A DNA stretch of 64,000 nucleotides, from NCBI RefSeq assembly GCF_002201535.1, contig NZ_NIWW01000007.1, positions 1 to 64,000 on the forward strand, in the 5' to 3' direction. Under the pieces are notes generated by a model that worked only from the letters and a program-made list of their open reading frames with translations, was not told the DNA's origin and did not search any database. The translations under genes and the position numbers were made by a program. Source of the DNA: Lacimicrobium sp. SS2-24. GTDB lineage: Bacteria > Pseudomonadota > Gammaproteobacteria > Enterobacterales > Alteromonadaceae. This document shows, in pieces, positions 28,016 through 37,254 of this stretch (positions are counted from its first letter, which is position 1; every line of letters starts with the position of its first letter).

Positions 28016-30439
28016 CTACAGATGCGTCAGCTTTTGCGCCACATCCGGGGATATGTGCTCCATCACCAGCGTCTGCAGCGCTTCACTTTTTTCTGAATAC
28101 TGTATGGAACCTTCCGTGCTGGCATCGACCCACTTATTATCCTTAAGCGACTGAATAAAGGTTGAGAAGAGGGTCTTATCGTAGAACTCCGGCGCGTCGA
28201 TACCGGTTATGGTGCAAAGGTGTTCAGCCAGCTCTCGGCTTTGTCTTTCCAGTTCGGCACGACTCAGTGAACGTTCTCGTTGTAATACATTCAACACCAT
28301 CGCGTAGCGCTGCAACGTAGGTTGTATGGTGCGGTTAAGGATCGCTAAGGTGCCAAAGCCACTGCCCGTGTGTTCAGTCACCACCAGTTTACGGCCCTGC
28401 TGGCGGATAAGCCCCAGTGTCTTCATGCATTTGATCAGTGTTTCAGCGTAGTCTGTGGCCTGCTCTACCGACATATAGATAAACAGCTCTTTACTTAATA
28501 AGGGGTAAAGAAGCTCTACAGTAGTGAGCACTTGCTTTTTCTCTGCTCCCTTCCCTGCAATGCTGGCTGCCACAAGTCCGGGAAGCGCAAACAGGTGCAG
28601 GATGTTGTTACGATAGTAAGTCTGGGTGACCGCCAGGCGTTCATCTAATGAGATAATGCGTCCGAAACTATCGCGTTGAACCTGTAGCTTTTTCAGGGCC
28701 AGAGTACTGCTTAGAAGCTCCTCTCCAGAGATCTGCGGTATTACACATAGCTCACTGAAAGGCGCATCCCGCAACAGCTGCAGTAAATGATCCAGGTTCG
28801 CAGTCAATTCAGATTCCGATGCCGTGTGGTTTTTGCACGCCAGCAGGGCCAGTGATACCAGTGACATGCCACTGACGGAGGCCGCCTGATTGATTCGGCA
28901 CATTACCTGATGCGCCAGGTGATTGACCGTAGGTGTCAGCCATGTGGGCTTCTTCTCATGGGCATCATTACGCCAGGTCGGCACCTGCTGATCCAGATAC
29001 TGGTTCAGAGATATGGGATCGCCGAAACTGAGAAAACCATGTCCGTAGTTCTTCAGTTTTTTTATCGCGGAAAAAACCTGTAGAAAAGATTCCTTCTGTT
29101 TTTTCTTTCCCTTCAATTCATTGAGGTAGCTGCCCAGTTCCATGACATTCTCATATCCGAGATAGACCGGCACAATGCTGACCGGGCGCTTGACGCCCTT
29201 GAGCATCGCTTGCAGGGTCATCGCCAGCATGCCTGTTTTCGGAGGCAGCAATCTTCCGGTGCGGCTGCGCCCCCCTTCAGGGTAGTATTTCACCGGATAA
29301 CCTCTGTCGAAAAGTAGCTCAAGGTATTCCCTGAAAACCGCGGTATAGAGCTTGTTACCCGCAAAACTGCGTCGTAAAAAGAAGGCTCCGCCGCGCCGGA
29401 AGATACCGCCCACCGGCCAGAAATTAAGGTTAATACCGGCCGCGATGTGCGGGGTGGCCAGTCCTTCGTGGTAGATCACATAGGTCAGCAATAAATAATC
29501 CATGTGGCTGCGATGGCAGGGAACGTAAATAATCTCATGGCCTTTTTGCGCCAGTTCTCTGACTTTGGCGGCGTGGCTTACATCGATACCGTTGTAAATT
29601 TTATTCCAGACCCGGGTCAGCAGTCTGTCACCAAAGCGGATGATGCCTTCGCGATAGTCTGCCGCGATCTCCTTCAGATATTCCTTAGCCTTATCTCTGG
29701 CTTGTTCGGCTGTAATTTTTTTGCTCTGCTGTTCTTCGGCGATGGCTTGCTTGACGGCCCTGGCGCCGAGTACGGCATTGTACAGTTGGTGTTTATCCAC
29801 GCTGGACGGGCCGGTCATGGATTGGACTTTACGATAGAAGTGGGTCCGCGCAACGCGAATGAGTTTATGCGCCACCAGAGCATGGTCGCCTGACTCTTGC
29901 GCAACCCGCTGAGAAGACACAGCCCTACTGAAGGTGACGAAATTGTCGCGACCCAGAAAAAGAACAATAAAAAACTTTCTCAGCCAGCTCGGTGAGGCGC
30001 GATCCGCAAGTAAATCAGACCAGCCGGGTTTGGATTTTTCTGGTGCCCGGCCCCAAAAGACCGATACCGGCACAATTTGCACGTCCAGTTGATCATCATC
30101 CTGCTGTAATTCCAGAATACGTGTAAAGTCCTGCAGCACAGAAGTCTGTTTGACGCGACGACTGAACAGCCCTTGTGGTTGCTCCAGGTACAGACAAGCG
30201 GGGCGCTTTTCACCGCCAAGGGTCACAGGCTCAGTCGGATCCGCAAGGCCAGCTTGTCGTGTGGCTTGCTGTAATGCGAGCAGGTCCGTGGCCGAGTGGG
30301 TATGCAACAGATAAATGATCGGTTTCGTGGTATCGATACCCAGCTCAGTGATCAGATTCGCAGGAATCACTTTTGTTGAGACTAATAAGCGCGTGGGCAA
30401 ACTGATAAGAGTGAGTAATAACCTGTGCAACCAGTGCAT
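28016..30439 (-). CDS. plsB: Glycerol-3-phosphate 1-O-acyltransferase
   Basis: 807-aa inner-membrane-associated enzyme that acylates sn-glycerol-3-phosphate at position 1, the first step of phospholipid synthesis. The catalytic HX4D is in VPCHRSHMDYLLLTYV (about residue 305); further acyltransferase blocks are RRGGAFFLRRSF, YPEGGRSRTGR and VSIVPVYLGYE. I chose the ATG at 30439 because AGAGGAAC precedes it and MHWLHRLLLTL aligns with the E. coli start and gives the same 807-residue length; a weaker ATG lies nine codons upstream. Divergent from lexA, as in E. coli. Confidence 0.96.
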   Translation of the reverse strand: MHWLHRLLLTLISLPTRLLVSTKVIPANLITELGIDTTKPIIYLLHTHSATDLLALQQATRQAGLADPTEPVTLGGEKRPACLYLEQPQGLFSRRVKQTSVLQDFTRILELQQDDDQLDVQIVPVSVFWGRAPEKSKPGWSDLLADRASPSWLRKFFIVLFLGRDNFVTFSRAVSSQRVAQESGDHALVAHKLIRVARTHFYRKVQSMTGPSSVDKHQLYNAVLGARAVKQAIAEEQQSKKITAEQARDKAKEYLKEIAADYREGIIRFGDRLLTRVWNKIYNGIDVSHAAKVRELAQKGHEIIYVPCHRSHMDYLLLTYVIYHEGLATPHIAAGINLNFWPVGGIFRRGGAFFLRRSFAGNKLYTAVFREYLELLFDRGYPVKYYPEGGRSRTGRLLPPKTGMLAMTLQAMLKGVKRPVSIVPVYLGYENVMELGSYLNELKGKKKQKESFLQVFSAIKKLKNYGHGFLSFGDPISLNQYLDQQVPTWRNDAHEKKPTWLTPTVNHLAHQVMCRINQAASVSGMSLVSLALLACKNHTASESELTANLDHLLQLLRDAPFSELCVIPQISGEELLSSTLALKKLQVQRDSFGRIISLDERLAVTQTYYRNNILHLFALPGLVAASIAGKGAEKKQVLTTVELLYPLLSKELFIYMSVEQATDYAETLIKCMKTLGLIRQQGRKLVVTEHTGSGFGTLAILNRTIQPTLQRYAMVLNVLQRERSLSRAELERQSRELAEHLCTITGIDAPEFYDKTLFSTFIQSLKDNKWVDASTEGSIQYSEKSEALQTLVMEHISPDVAQKLTHL

Positions 30440-30521
30440 CTGGTGAGTTCCTCTGGGAAGATTCATGGCTAGAAAATTGGCGAAAGCATAGCACGGCTTG
30501 CAAAACTTGTCCCTGACCCAC

Positions 30522-30549
30522 TTGCACGAACCGAATAACTGGATATACT
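30522..30549 (+). promoter_or_regulatory. Predicted sigma70 promoter of lexA
   Basis: TTGCAC (30522-30527), 16-base spacer, TATACT (30544-30549). The -10 lies inside the first LexA box, the arrangement expected for autorepression. Confidence 0.75.
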
Positions 30550-30554
30550 GACAG
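30539..30554. promoter_or_regulatory. LexA box 1 of lexA
   Basis: CTGGATATACTGACAG matches CTGT-N8-ACAG with one half-site mismatch (G for T). It overlaps the -10. Confidence 0.8.
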
Positions 30555-30559
30555 TAAAA

Positions 30560-30575
30560 CTGTATGGAAAAACAG
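30560..30575. promoter_or_regulatory. LexA box 2 of lexA
   Basis: CTGTATGGAAAAACAG has both half-sites intact and ends five bases before the lexA ATG. Two tandem boxes on the lexA promoter match the E. coli layout. Confidence 0.88.
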
Positions 30576-30579
30576 GCTT

Positions 30580-31206
30580 ATGCGCGCGCTAACTCCAAGA
30601 CAAGAAGAAGTTCTTCAACTGATAAAAGACACCATGGTGCACACGGGGATGCCGCCAACTCGCGCGGAGATCGCCAGAACATTGGGTTTTCGCTCCGCCA
30701 ATGCGGCCGAGGAGCACCTTAAGGCGCTTGCCCGCAAAGGTGTCATTGAAATTTTGCCGGGAACCTCCAGAGGCATTCGCCTGAATATGCCGCTGGATGA
30801 GGTCGCCGAAGAGGAGGGCTTGCCGTTGATTGGTAAAGTGGCCGCGGGCGAACCCATTCTTGCCCAGGAAAATATCGAGACTCATTACCAGGTAGCGCCT
30901 GATCTGTTTAAACCGCGGGCTGACTATCTGTTGCGCGTGCAGGGAATGAGCATGAAAGACATCGGTATCTTGGACGGCGATTTGCTGGCGGTGCACAAAA
31001 CCCTGGATGTGCACAATGGCCAGGTGGTTGTCGCCAGGGTCGATGATGAAGTGACCGTAAAGCGATTAGAGCGCCGTGGACGCAGTGAAATTCTCTTGCA
31101 CGCCGAAAATGAAGAGTTTGCCCCCATAAAAGTTGATTTAGCCTCGCAGCCCTTTAGTATCGAAGGGATTGGGGTGGGAATCATCCGCAATGCCGACTGG
31201 CTTTAA
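30580..31206 (+). CDS. lexA: SOS repressor LexA
   Basis: 208-aa repressor of the SOS regulon that cleaves itself when RecA is activated. The winged-helix DNA-binding domain spans about residues 1-65 ([35 protein letters not shown]). The self-cleavage bond is Ala89-Gly90 in KVAAGEP, with catalytic Ser124 ([10 protein letters not shown]) and Lys161 (EVTVKRLE). It is autoregulated by two LexA boxes and is the likely repressor of the imuA cassette elsewhere in the window. In E. coli dinF follows lexA; here a DinF-type gene is about 10 kb away. Confidence 0.98.
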   Translation: MRALTPRQEEVLQLIKDTMVHTGMPPTRAEIARTLGFRSANAAEEHLKALARKGVIEILPGTSRGIRLNMPLDEVAEEEGLPLIGKVAAGEPILAQENIETHYQVAPDLFKPRADYLLRVQGMSMKDIGILDGDLLAVHKTLDVHNGQVVVARVDDEVTVKRLERRGRSEILLHAENEEFAPIKVDLASQPFSIEGIGVGIIRNADWL

Positions 31207-31235
31207 ACCCGCAAATAATGAACCGTTTTGTGTCT

Positions 31236-31260
31236 GGCCCCCTCAAGGTGGGCCTTTCTT
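31236..31260 (+). terminator. Probable terminator after lexA
   Basis: GGCCC...GGGCC stem extended by a C-G pair across one mismatch, followed by TTTCTTTC. The T-run is interrupted, so strength is uncertain. Confidence 0.6.
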
Positions 31261-31526
31261 TCCAATACTCACCTCAAAAATCAATCAAATTAGTAAGTTA
31301 GCTTATCCAAGCTGCCACGTCTTTGTCGCCTAAATGTTGAGCGATCGATTGACTCAAGTGCAGAAAAGGCTGGACTCCACCCCCTTGCTTGAGTAATTCT
31401 TATACATTGCAACAAAAATATAACAATGACATGACATTATTTTTATATTCAGTGTCATGTTGCTTTCCGATGCCAAACAGGTATTTGTCATCGGGTTGAG
31501 TTCATTTCTGACAGAGGAGACGTCAC
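31261..31526. promoter_or_regulatory. Upstream region of the cytochrome oxidase locus
   Basis: AT-rich 266-bp region with no gene. It contains an 8-bp perfect inverted repeat, ACATGACA (31429-31436) and TGTCATGT (31453-31460), 16 bases apart, a possible regulator site or hairpin. The coxB promoter presumably lies here, but I cannot place it with confidence. GAGGAG at 31514-31519 is the coxB ribosome site. Confidence 0.5.
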
Positions 31527-32657
31527 GTGGGCAAAGGTGTCTTGACCGCGATCTGTGCGACTTTAGCAAGCAGCGTCGCTGTCGCTGAACGATCCGATAT
31601 TAACCTCAGACAAGGGGTTACGGATATCAGCGAGCAGGTGTATGGCCTGCATATGACGATTTTTTACATCTGTGTCGTGATTGGTGTAGTGGTATTCGGG
31701 GCCATGCTGTATGCGATGATTTTTCATCGCAAATCCAAGGGCGCCAAACCTGCCAATTTTCACGAGAGTGTCAAAGTCGAAGTGGCCTGGACCATTGTTC
31801 CCTTTCTGATCCTTGTGGGCATGGCAATACCTGCTGCTAAAACACTGATCGCAATGGAAGACACCTCGGAGGCGGATGTCACGGTGTTGGTCACCGGTTC
31901 GCAATGGAAGTGGCATTACAAGTACATGGATCATGACGTGGACTTTTATTCTTTGATGGCCACACAACCTGAGCAGATCGCCAATAAATTCGATAAGGGA
32001 GAGAACTATCTCCTTGAAGTTGACCGTCCACTGGTCATTCCTACCGGCCAAAAAGTGCGTTTCCTGATCACCTCCGACGATGTGATTCACTCCTGGTGGG
32101 TACCTGACTTTGCTGTGAAAAAAGATGCCAACCCCGGCTTTATTAATGAGGCCTGGACGAAAGTTAACGAGCCCGGTATCTATCGCGGTCAATGTGCTGA
32201 GCTGTGCGGTAAAGACCATGGTTTCATGCCAGTGGTGGTAATTGCCAAAGAACCTGCTGAATATCAGCGTTGGCTGGCCGAGGAAGAAGCGAAGCAGCTT
32301 AAAGCCAAAGAGGAAGAGCAGAAGTTACTGGCCATGAATATGGAAATGGATGAGCTAATGGATGTCGGTAAGCAGGTCTATCAGTCTGCGTGTGCCGCGT
32401 GCCATATGCCAAATGGTGAAGGCTTGCCGGGTGTATTCCCTGCGTTGAAAGGCAGTGATATCGCTATCAATGATATGCAGAAGCACATTGATATTGTAGT
32501 GAATGGCGTTTCCGGAACGTCTATGCAGGCCTTTGGTAAGCAGCTCAGTCTCAAAGAGCTGGCAGCCGTTATCACCTATGAACGTAATGCCTGGGGCAAT
32601 AACACCGGTGAAACGGTGCAGGCTAAAGACGTTAACGCATTAATTACTGGCAACTAG
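31527..32657 (+). CDS. coxB: Cytochrome c oxidase subunit II fused to cytochrome c
   Basis: 376-aa subunit carrying the CuA centre that takes electrons from cytochrome c. Signal peptide at 1-20, two membrane helices (about 43-65 and 87-105), then the cupredoxin domain with the CuA ligand block [12 protein letters not shown] (about residues 217-228). A linker rich in charged residues leads to a C-terminal cytochrome c domain with a CAACH heme site (about 290-294) and a distal Met in TSMQAF. This fusion is the caa3-like type. The start is GTG with GAGGAG eight bases upstream. Confidence 0.96.
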   Translation: MGKGVLTAICATLASSVAVAERSDINLRQGVTDISEQVYGLHMTIFYICVVIGVVVFGAMLYAMIFHRKSKGAKPANFHESVKVEVAWTIVPFLILVGMAIPAAKTLIAMEDTSEADVTVLVTGSQWKWHYKYMDHDVDFYSLMATQPEQIANKFDKGENYLLEVDRPLVIPTGQKVRFLITSDDVIHSWWVPDFAVKKDANPGFINEAWTKVNEPGIYRGQCAELCGKDHGFMPVVVIAKEPAEYQRWLAEEEAKQLKAKEEEQKLLAMNMEMDELMDVGKQVYQSACAACHMPNGEGLPGVFPALKGSDIAINDMQKHIDIVVNGVSGTSMQAFGKQLSLKELAAVITYERNAWGNNTGETVQAKDVNALITGN

Positions 32658-32664
32658 GAGGATT

Positions 32665-34257
32665 ATGATGAGTAGTGTTGCAGACGATCTTCATCATGAT
32701 GAGCATCATGACCACAAGCCAGCGGGAATAATGCGTTGGCTGTTAACCACCAACCATAAAGACATTGGTACCCTGTACCTGTGGTTCGCCTTTATCATGT
32801 TCTTGGTGGGCGGCGCCATGGCAATGGTTATCCGTGCAGAGTTGTTTCAGCCAGGATTACAGATTGTAGAGCCAAACTTCTTTAATCAGATGACCACAGT
32901 GCATGGCCTGATTATGGTGTTTGGGGCGGTTATGCCGGCCTTTACGGGCCTTGCGAACTGGATGGTGCCGCTGATGATTGGCGCGCCGGATATGGCCCTG
33001 CCACGCATGAATAACTGGAGCTTCTGGATTCTGCCCGGCGCATTCCTGATTCTCCTGGCCTCTTTGTTTCTTGAGGGCGGTGGGCCGAATTTTGGCTGGA
33101 CCTTCTATGCTCCGCTGTCGACCACTTACAGTAACGACAGCACCGCGTTGTTTGTGTTTTCCGTTCACATCATGGGGATTTCCTCCATCATGGGTGCGAT
33201 TAACGTGATTGTGACGATCTTCAATATGCGTGCGCCGGGTATGACCTGGATGAAGATGCCCATGTTCGTCTGGACCTGGCTAATCACTGCCTTCCTGCTG
33301 ATTGCCGTGATGCCGGTACTCGCGGGTGCGGTGACCATGGTACTGACAGATAAGTACTTTGGTACCAGCTTCTTTGACGCCGCCGGTGGTGGTGACCCGG
33401 TACTGTTCCAGCACATATTCTGGTTCTTCGGGCACCCTGAAGTGTATATTATGATTTTGCCGGCCTTCGGCATTATCTCTCACATCGTGCCTACCTTTTC
33501 CCGCAAGAAACTCTTTGGCTACTCCTCTATGGTGTATGCCACGGCATCCATTGCATTGCTGTCTTTTATCGTGTGGGCCCACCATATGTTTACAACAGGC
33601 ATGCCGTTGTTTGCTGAAATGTTCTTTATGTTTGCCACCATGCTCATCTCGGTGCCGACCGGGGTGAAAGTCTTTAACTGGGTGGCCACAATGTGGCGGG
33701 GTTCAATCAGCTACGAAATGCCAATGATGTTCGCGCTGGCGTTTATCGTGCTGTTTACCATTGGTGGCTTCTCCGGGTTGATGCTGGCCATAACACCGGT
33801 GGACTTCCAGTATCATGATACCTATTTCGTGGTGGCCCATTTCCACTATGTACTGGTTACCGGCGCGGTCTTCTCGATTATGGCTGCGGTGTATTACTGG
33901 TTGCCTAAGTGGTGCGGAAAGATGTATGACCAGACACTGGCCCAGTGGCATTTCTGGTGCTCGTTGATATCTGTCAACCTGCTCTTCTTCCCAATGCACT
34001 TCGTTGGTCTTGCTGGAATGCCAAGACGGATTCCGGATTATGCCCTGCAGTTTGCTGACTTCAACAAGTGGATCAGTATTGGAGGCTTTGCCTTTGGTCT
34101 GTCTCAGCTGATCTTCCTGGCCTTGATCATTAAAGCCAGTCGCAAGATCGGTGAACCCGCTACGGCTCAGGTCTGGGATGGCGCAGAGGGTCTTGAATGG
34201 GAAGTGCCTTCACCGGCTCCGTATCATACCTTCGAAACCCCGCCAGAGGTGAAATAG
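32665..34257 (+). CDS. coxA: Cytochrome c oxidase subunit I
   Basis: 530-aa catalytic subunit of the aa3-type proton-pumping heme-copper oxidase, with twelve predicted membrane helices. Heme a and CuB ligands are visible: [22 protein letters not shown] (CuB His and cross-linked Tyr), WAHHMFTTG and [14 protein letters not shown] at 32656-32661 is a strong ribosome site; it fits the second ATG (32668) somewhat better than the first. Follows coxB by seven bases. Confidence 0.98.
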   Translation: MMSSVADDLHHDEHHDHKPAGIMRWLLTTNHKDIGTLYLWFAFIMFLVGGAMAMVIRAELFQPGLQIVEPNFFNQMTTVHGLIMVFGAVMPAFTGLANWMVPLMIGAPDMALPRMNNWSFWILPGAFLILLASLFLEGGGPNFGWTFYAPLSTTYSNDSTALFVFSVHIMGISSIMGAINVIVTIFNMRAPGMTWMKMPMFVWTWLITAFLLIAVMPVLAGAVTMVLTDKYFGTSFFDAAGGGDPVLFQHIFWFFGHPEVYIMILPAFGIISHIVPTFSRKKLFGYSSMVYATASIALLSFIVWAHHMFTTGMPLFAEMFFMFATMLISVPTGVKVFNWVATMWRGSISYEMPMMFALAFIVLFTIGGFSGLMLAITPVDFQYHDTYFVVAHFHYVLVTGAVFSIMAAVYYWLPKWCGKMYDQTLAQWHFWCSLISVNLLFFPMHFVGLAGMPRRIPDYALQFADFNKWISIGGFAFGLSQLIFLALIIKASRKIGEPATAQVWDGAEGLEWEVPSPAPYHTFETPPEVK

Positions 34258-34261
34258 GACT

Positions 34262-34819
34262 ATGACGGAGCAGTCGCAAAGTAATAATCGGATGGTGATA
34301 AAGCTGGTGGCAATTGTCATCGGCATGTTCGGTTTTGGTTTTGCACTGGTACCTTTATACGACGTGTTCTGTGACATTACAGGCATTAATGGCAAAACCA
34401 ATCCCTATGCCGCGACTTATGACGTGAATACGGATGTGGATACCAGCCGCGAGATTACGGTGGAATTTATCACCCGTAATCAATCTGGCATGCCCTGGGA
34501 TTTTGAAGCACGCACGCATCGTATCAAGGTACATCCTGGTGAGCTGAAAACGGTTGAGTTTTATGTCCGTAACCCAACGGGCAGAGACATCATTGGCCAG
34601 GCCATTCCGTCTGTATCACCGGGAACGGCGGCGTTGTACCTGAATAAGACGGAATGTTTCTGTTTTGAACAGCAGCCGCTAAAGGCGGGCGCAGAAGCCC
34701 TTATGCCGATGCAGTTTTATGTGGACCCTCAGCTGCCTGAGGATATTAAGGTTTTTACTCTGTCCTATACTTTGTATGACGTGACAGGGACATCTACTGT
34801 GGCGATGAACCGCGGCTAA
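34262..34819 (+). CDS. ctaG: Cytochrome c oxidase assembly protein CtaG/Cox11
   Basis: 185-aa copper chaperone that loads CuB of subunit I. One N-terminal membrane helix (about residues 12-33, ending LVPLYDVFCDITG) and a periplasmic Ig-like domain with the copper motif NKTECFCFEQQPL (about 129-141). GGCAIP-type spacing appears as IGQAIPSVSPGTAA. The position between coxA and coxC is the usual one. Confidence 0.96.
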   Translation: MTEQSQSNNRMVIKLVAIVIGMFGFGFALVPLYDVFCDITGINGKTNPYAATYDVNTDVDTSREITVEFITRNQSGMPWDFEARTHRIKVHPGELKTVEFYVRNPTGRDIIGQAIPSVSPGTAALYLNKTECFCFEQQPLKAGAEALMPMQFYVDPQLPEDIKVFTLSYTLYDVTGTSTVAMNRG

Positions 34820-34831
34820 ACGGAGAGCGAG

Positions 34832-35713
34832 ATGTCAGAGCAACAATACGAAAAATACTATGTGCCCGCGCAGAGTGCCTGGCCCATTGTTGGCGCCGTA
34901 GCGCTGTTTTTAATTGCGGTTGGGGCCGGTAACTTTGTGGTGGAATCCACAAGAGGGAAAGAGGGCTTTGGTGGTTGGATCCTCACCGCTGGCTTGCTGG
35001 TGTTACTGGTGATGCTGGTGGGCTGGTTCAGAGATCAGATTGAGGAATCCATGGCCGGTAAATACAGTGCTCAGTTGGGCCGTTCATACCGCCAGGGCAT
35101 GAGCTGGTTTATTTTCTCTGAAGTAATGTTTTTTGCCGCCTTCTTTGGCGCCTTGTTTTACACCCGCATGATCGCTGTACCCTGGTTGGCTGGCGAATCC
35201 AATAACGCCATGACCAACGCAGTATTGTGGCCAGGTTTTGAGGCCATCTGGCCTTTGACTACCACACCTGATGGTACTACTACGCAGGCGATGGGGTGGA
35301 TGGGCTTACCACTGATAAATACCGCGATTCTGTTGATTTCATCGGTTACCGCGCACTTTGCCCACGTGGCGCTTGAAGAAGGTAAACGTGGTCGCCTCAA
35401 GCTGTTTCTTGGTATCACCATTGTACTTGGCCTTATCTTCCTCTTCCTACAGGTAGAAGAGTATGTGCACGCCTACCGGGACTTAGGTCTGACACTGACT
35501 TCAGGCGTATACGGTAATACCTTTTTCCTGCTGACCGGTTTTCATGGTTTGCATGTGACACTGGGCACGCTGATGTTAATCATCATGTTTTTCCGTGTGC
35601 TCAAGGGTCACTTTAACAAAGAAAACCAGTTTGCGTTTCAGGCTACCAGTTGGTACTGGCACTTTGTAGACGTGGTGTGGGTTATCTTGTTTGTGTTTGT
35701 GTATATTCTCTAG
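34832..35713 (+). CDS. coxC: Cytochrome c oxidase subunit III
   Basis: 293-aa integral membrane subunit with seven predicted helices. Family blocks are YRQGMSWFIFSEVMFFAAFFGALFY (about residues 88-112) and, near the C terminus, FHGLHVTLGTLMLI and SWYWHFVDVVWVILFVFVYIL. A periplasm-facing insertion at about 115-155 is typical of this clade. GAGAG precedes the ATG by six bases. Confidence 0.97.
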   Translation: MSEQQYEKYYVPAQSAWPIVGAVALFLIAVGAGNFVVESTRGKEGFGGWILTAGLLVLLVMLVGWFRDQIEESMAGKYSAQLGRSYRQGMSWFIFSEVMFFAAFFGALFYTRMIAVPWLAGESNNAMTNAVLWPGFEAIWPLTTTPDGTTTQAMGWMGLPLINTAILLISSVTAHFAHVALEEGKRGRLKLFLGITIVLGLIFLFLQVEEYVHAYRDLGLTLTSGVYGNTFFLLTGFHGLHVTLGTLMLIIMFFRVLKGHFNKENQFAFQATSWYWHFVDVVWVILFVFVYIL

Positions 35714-35722
35714 GGTACGATG

Positions 35723-35740
35723 GGCTCCCTGCAGGGAGCC
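35723..35740. terminator. Palindromic hairpin between coxC and DUF2909 gene
   Basis: GGCTCCCTGCAGGGAGCC is a perfect 18-base palindrome placed ten bases after the coxC stop and ten bases from the end of the convergent small gene. It is followed by a T-rich but interrupted tract. A two-way attenuator or terminator is plausible. Confidence 0.5.
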
Positions 35741-35749
35741 TGTCTGTGT

Positions 35750-35962
35750 TTAGTAGGGTCTGGGGTTGGGAGTAATCCAGCCCATGGCCAGCGCAAATAA
35801 AATCAACAACATAATGACCACGGAGGTCAGTACACGTCGGCCGATAAATTTGGTCATTGAATGTTGCTGATCTGATTCACCCTTTAGCATGATTTTCATA
35901 GCCCTGAAGAGATTGAAAATCATGAAGACCAATAAACAGACAAGAATGATTTTGATAAACAA
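35750..35962 (-). CDS. DUF2909-family twin-helix membrane protein
   Basis: 70-aa protein with two membrane helices (about residues 3-20 and 46-64) joined by a short charged loop. It matches DUF2909, small proteins usually found beside cytochrome oxidase genes and of unknown function. The start is TTG, with AGGAG seven bases upstream. It is read antisense to the cox operon and is divergent from the SURF1 gene by only 15 bases. Confidence 0.82.
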   Translation of the reverse strand: MFIKIILVCLLVFMIFNLFRAMKIMLKGESDQQHSMTKFIGRRVLTSVVIMLLILFALAMGWITPNPRPY

Positions 35963-35977
35963 GCGCGATCTCCTGTT

Positions 35978-36709
35978 GTGCTAAGCCAACTCAGTAAATT
36001 CCCCTTGATAGCCACCATAGTGACACTTCTTGCGGTCGGTGTCATGACCTGGCTGGGGTTCTGGCAATTGGACAGAGCAGAGCAGAAGCAGCGGCGTATC
36101 GAGCAAATTTCAGCGCGTCAGCAACAGGGACATAGTCGTCTCGCAGAAATCCGCCTATCAGGTGCAGATCTGCGTGATGTGCCTATAGAGGCAACCGGCC
36201 GATTCGAGGATGGTAAAATCCTGTTGTGGGATAATCGAATCTACGAGGGACAGGTAGGTTACGAAGTCCTGGGTATCCTGACGACCTCTTATGGTAAGCT
36301 GCTGGTCAATCTGGGATGGACACCCGCCCCTGAATACCGCGCTCAATTGCCCCAGGTCGCGTTACCCAAAGGTATGGTCACACTGCAGGGGGTGGTTGTG
36401 CAACCGGAAGTCAACTTAATGGTGCGTGAGCATAGTGAAGAGGGGAACCGCTGGCCACGTCGAATTCAGCAAGTGGATATGCAATGGCTGGAGTCGCATC
36501 TGGGGCTGGGATTACTGCCTTTTGTGATGCAGGTGACAGACTCACAATCCTACGGGTACTATAACAACTGGAAGCCCGTTGTGATGCCTCCGGAAAAACA
36601 TTATGGCTACGCCATACAATGGTTTGGCCTGGCAGCGGCCTGCCTGACGATATTTTTAGTGGCCTTATATAAAAAGAATAAAGGAAGGGTGGATGAAACT
36701 GACCTCTAA
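35978..36709 (+). CDS. SURF1-family cytochrome oxidase assembly protein
   Basis: 243-aa protein with N-terminal (about 9-27) and C-terminal (about 212-232) membrane helices enclosing a periplasmic domain, the SURF1 layout. Motifs: WLGFWQLDRAEQK after helix one, LLWDNRIYEGQVGYEVL, LVNLGWTPAP, and HYGYAIQWFGLA before helix two. SURF1 assists heme A insertion into subunit I. The start is a GTG without a good ribosome site. It overlaps the next gene by 17 bases. Confidence 0.92.
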   Translation: MLSQLSKFPLIATIVTLLAVGVMTWLGFWQLDRAEQKQRRIEQISARQQQGHSRLAEIRLSGADLRDVPIEATGRFEDGKILLWDNRIYEGQVGYEVLGILTTSYGKLLVNLGWTPAPEYRAQLPQVALPKGMVTLQGVVVQPEVNLMVREHSEEGNRWPRRIQQVDMQWLESHLGLGLLPFVMQVTDSQSYGYYNNWKPVVMPPEKHYGYAIQWFGLAAACLTIFLVALYKKNKGRVDETDL

Positions 36710-37244
36710 TCGAAAGGTATTGATATTAGTCTTCTTGGCGTTTCTCATACCGGTTATTCTGGCAAAGCTTGCCCTTGAATTTAACTGGTTTAATAAGGCG
36801 GCAACCAATCACGGTGAGTTGTTAAACCCCACCCTGGATTTATCCTCTTTGGATACCCGGACAAGCTGGCGGATTCTTTATTTAATGCCGCAGCAATGTG
36901 AGCAGGTCTGTGACAATGCCCTCTACAGCATTCATCAGGTGTGGAAGGCCCTGGGCCGTGAGCAACATCGCGCAGAGGCAGTGGTAGTGGTGCCGACCGA
37001 CCACCAGGGTAAGGTGCAAGAAGAGCTTGCCGAATATACCCAGGTACGCATGGTCAGCGCTGACCCGGATCAAATCCGCAGTGTATTTAACGCTCCCTCC
37101 AGTGAGGGTATTTTCCTGGTTGATACGCTGAATAATGTGATTTTGCGGTATCCGGTGGCAGAAGAAAAAGAACAGGCTGTATTAGACAGCCGTAACATTT
37201 TGGCCGATCTGCGTAAGTTGCTCAAATTATCGCGGATTGGTTAG
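36693..37244 (+). CDS. Cox-cluster membrane protein with a CxxxC motif
   Basis: 183-aa protein with one N-terminal membrane helix (about 9-26) and a periplasmic domain. WRILYLMPQQCEQVCDNALY (about residues 57-76) places a CxxxC at the start of a helix after a beta strand, the layout of SCO and thioredoxin-like copper chaperones. GIFLVDTLNNVILRYP resembles the corresponding late strands. I infer a thioredoxin-like fold and a role in copper or disulfide handling during oxidase assembly; the family is usually annotated as hypothetical. It lies between SURF1 and ctaA. Confidence 0.8.
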   Translation: MKLTSNRKVLILVFLAFLIPVILAKLALEFNWFNKAATNHGELLNPTLDLSSLDTRTSWRILYLMPQQCEQVCDNALYSIHQVWKALGREQHRAEAVVVVPTDHQGKVQEELAEYTQVRMVSADPDQIRSVFNAPSSEGIFLVDTLNNVILRYPVAEEKEQAVLDSRNILADLRKLLKLSRIG

Positions 37245-37254
37245 GGGAACAAAG

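Noticed and set aside
31563-32219. 218-codon minus-strand open frame inside coxB
   Set aside because: Antisense shadow of coxB; composition is rich in His and Gln as expected from the reverse of membrane-protein codons.
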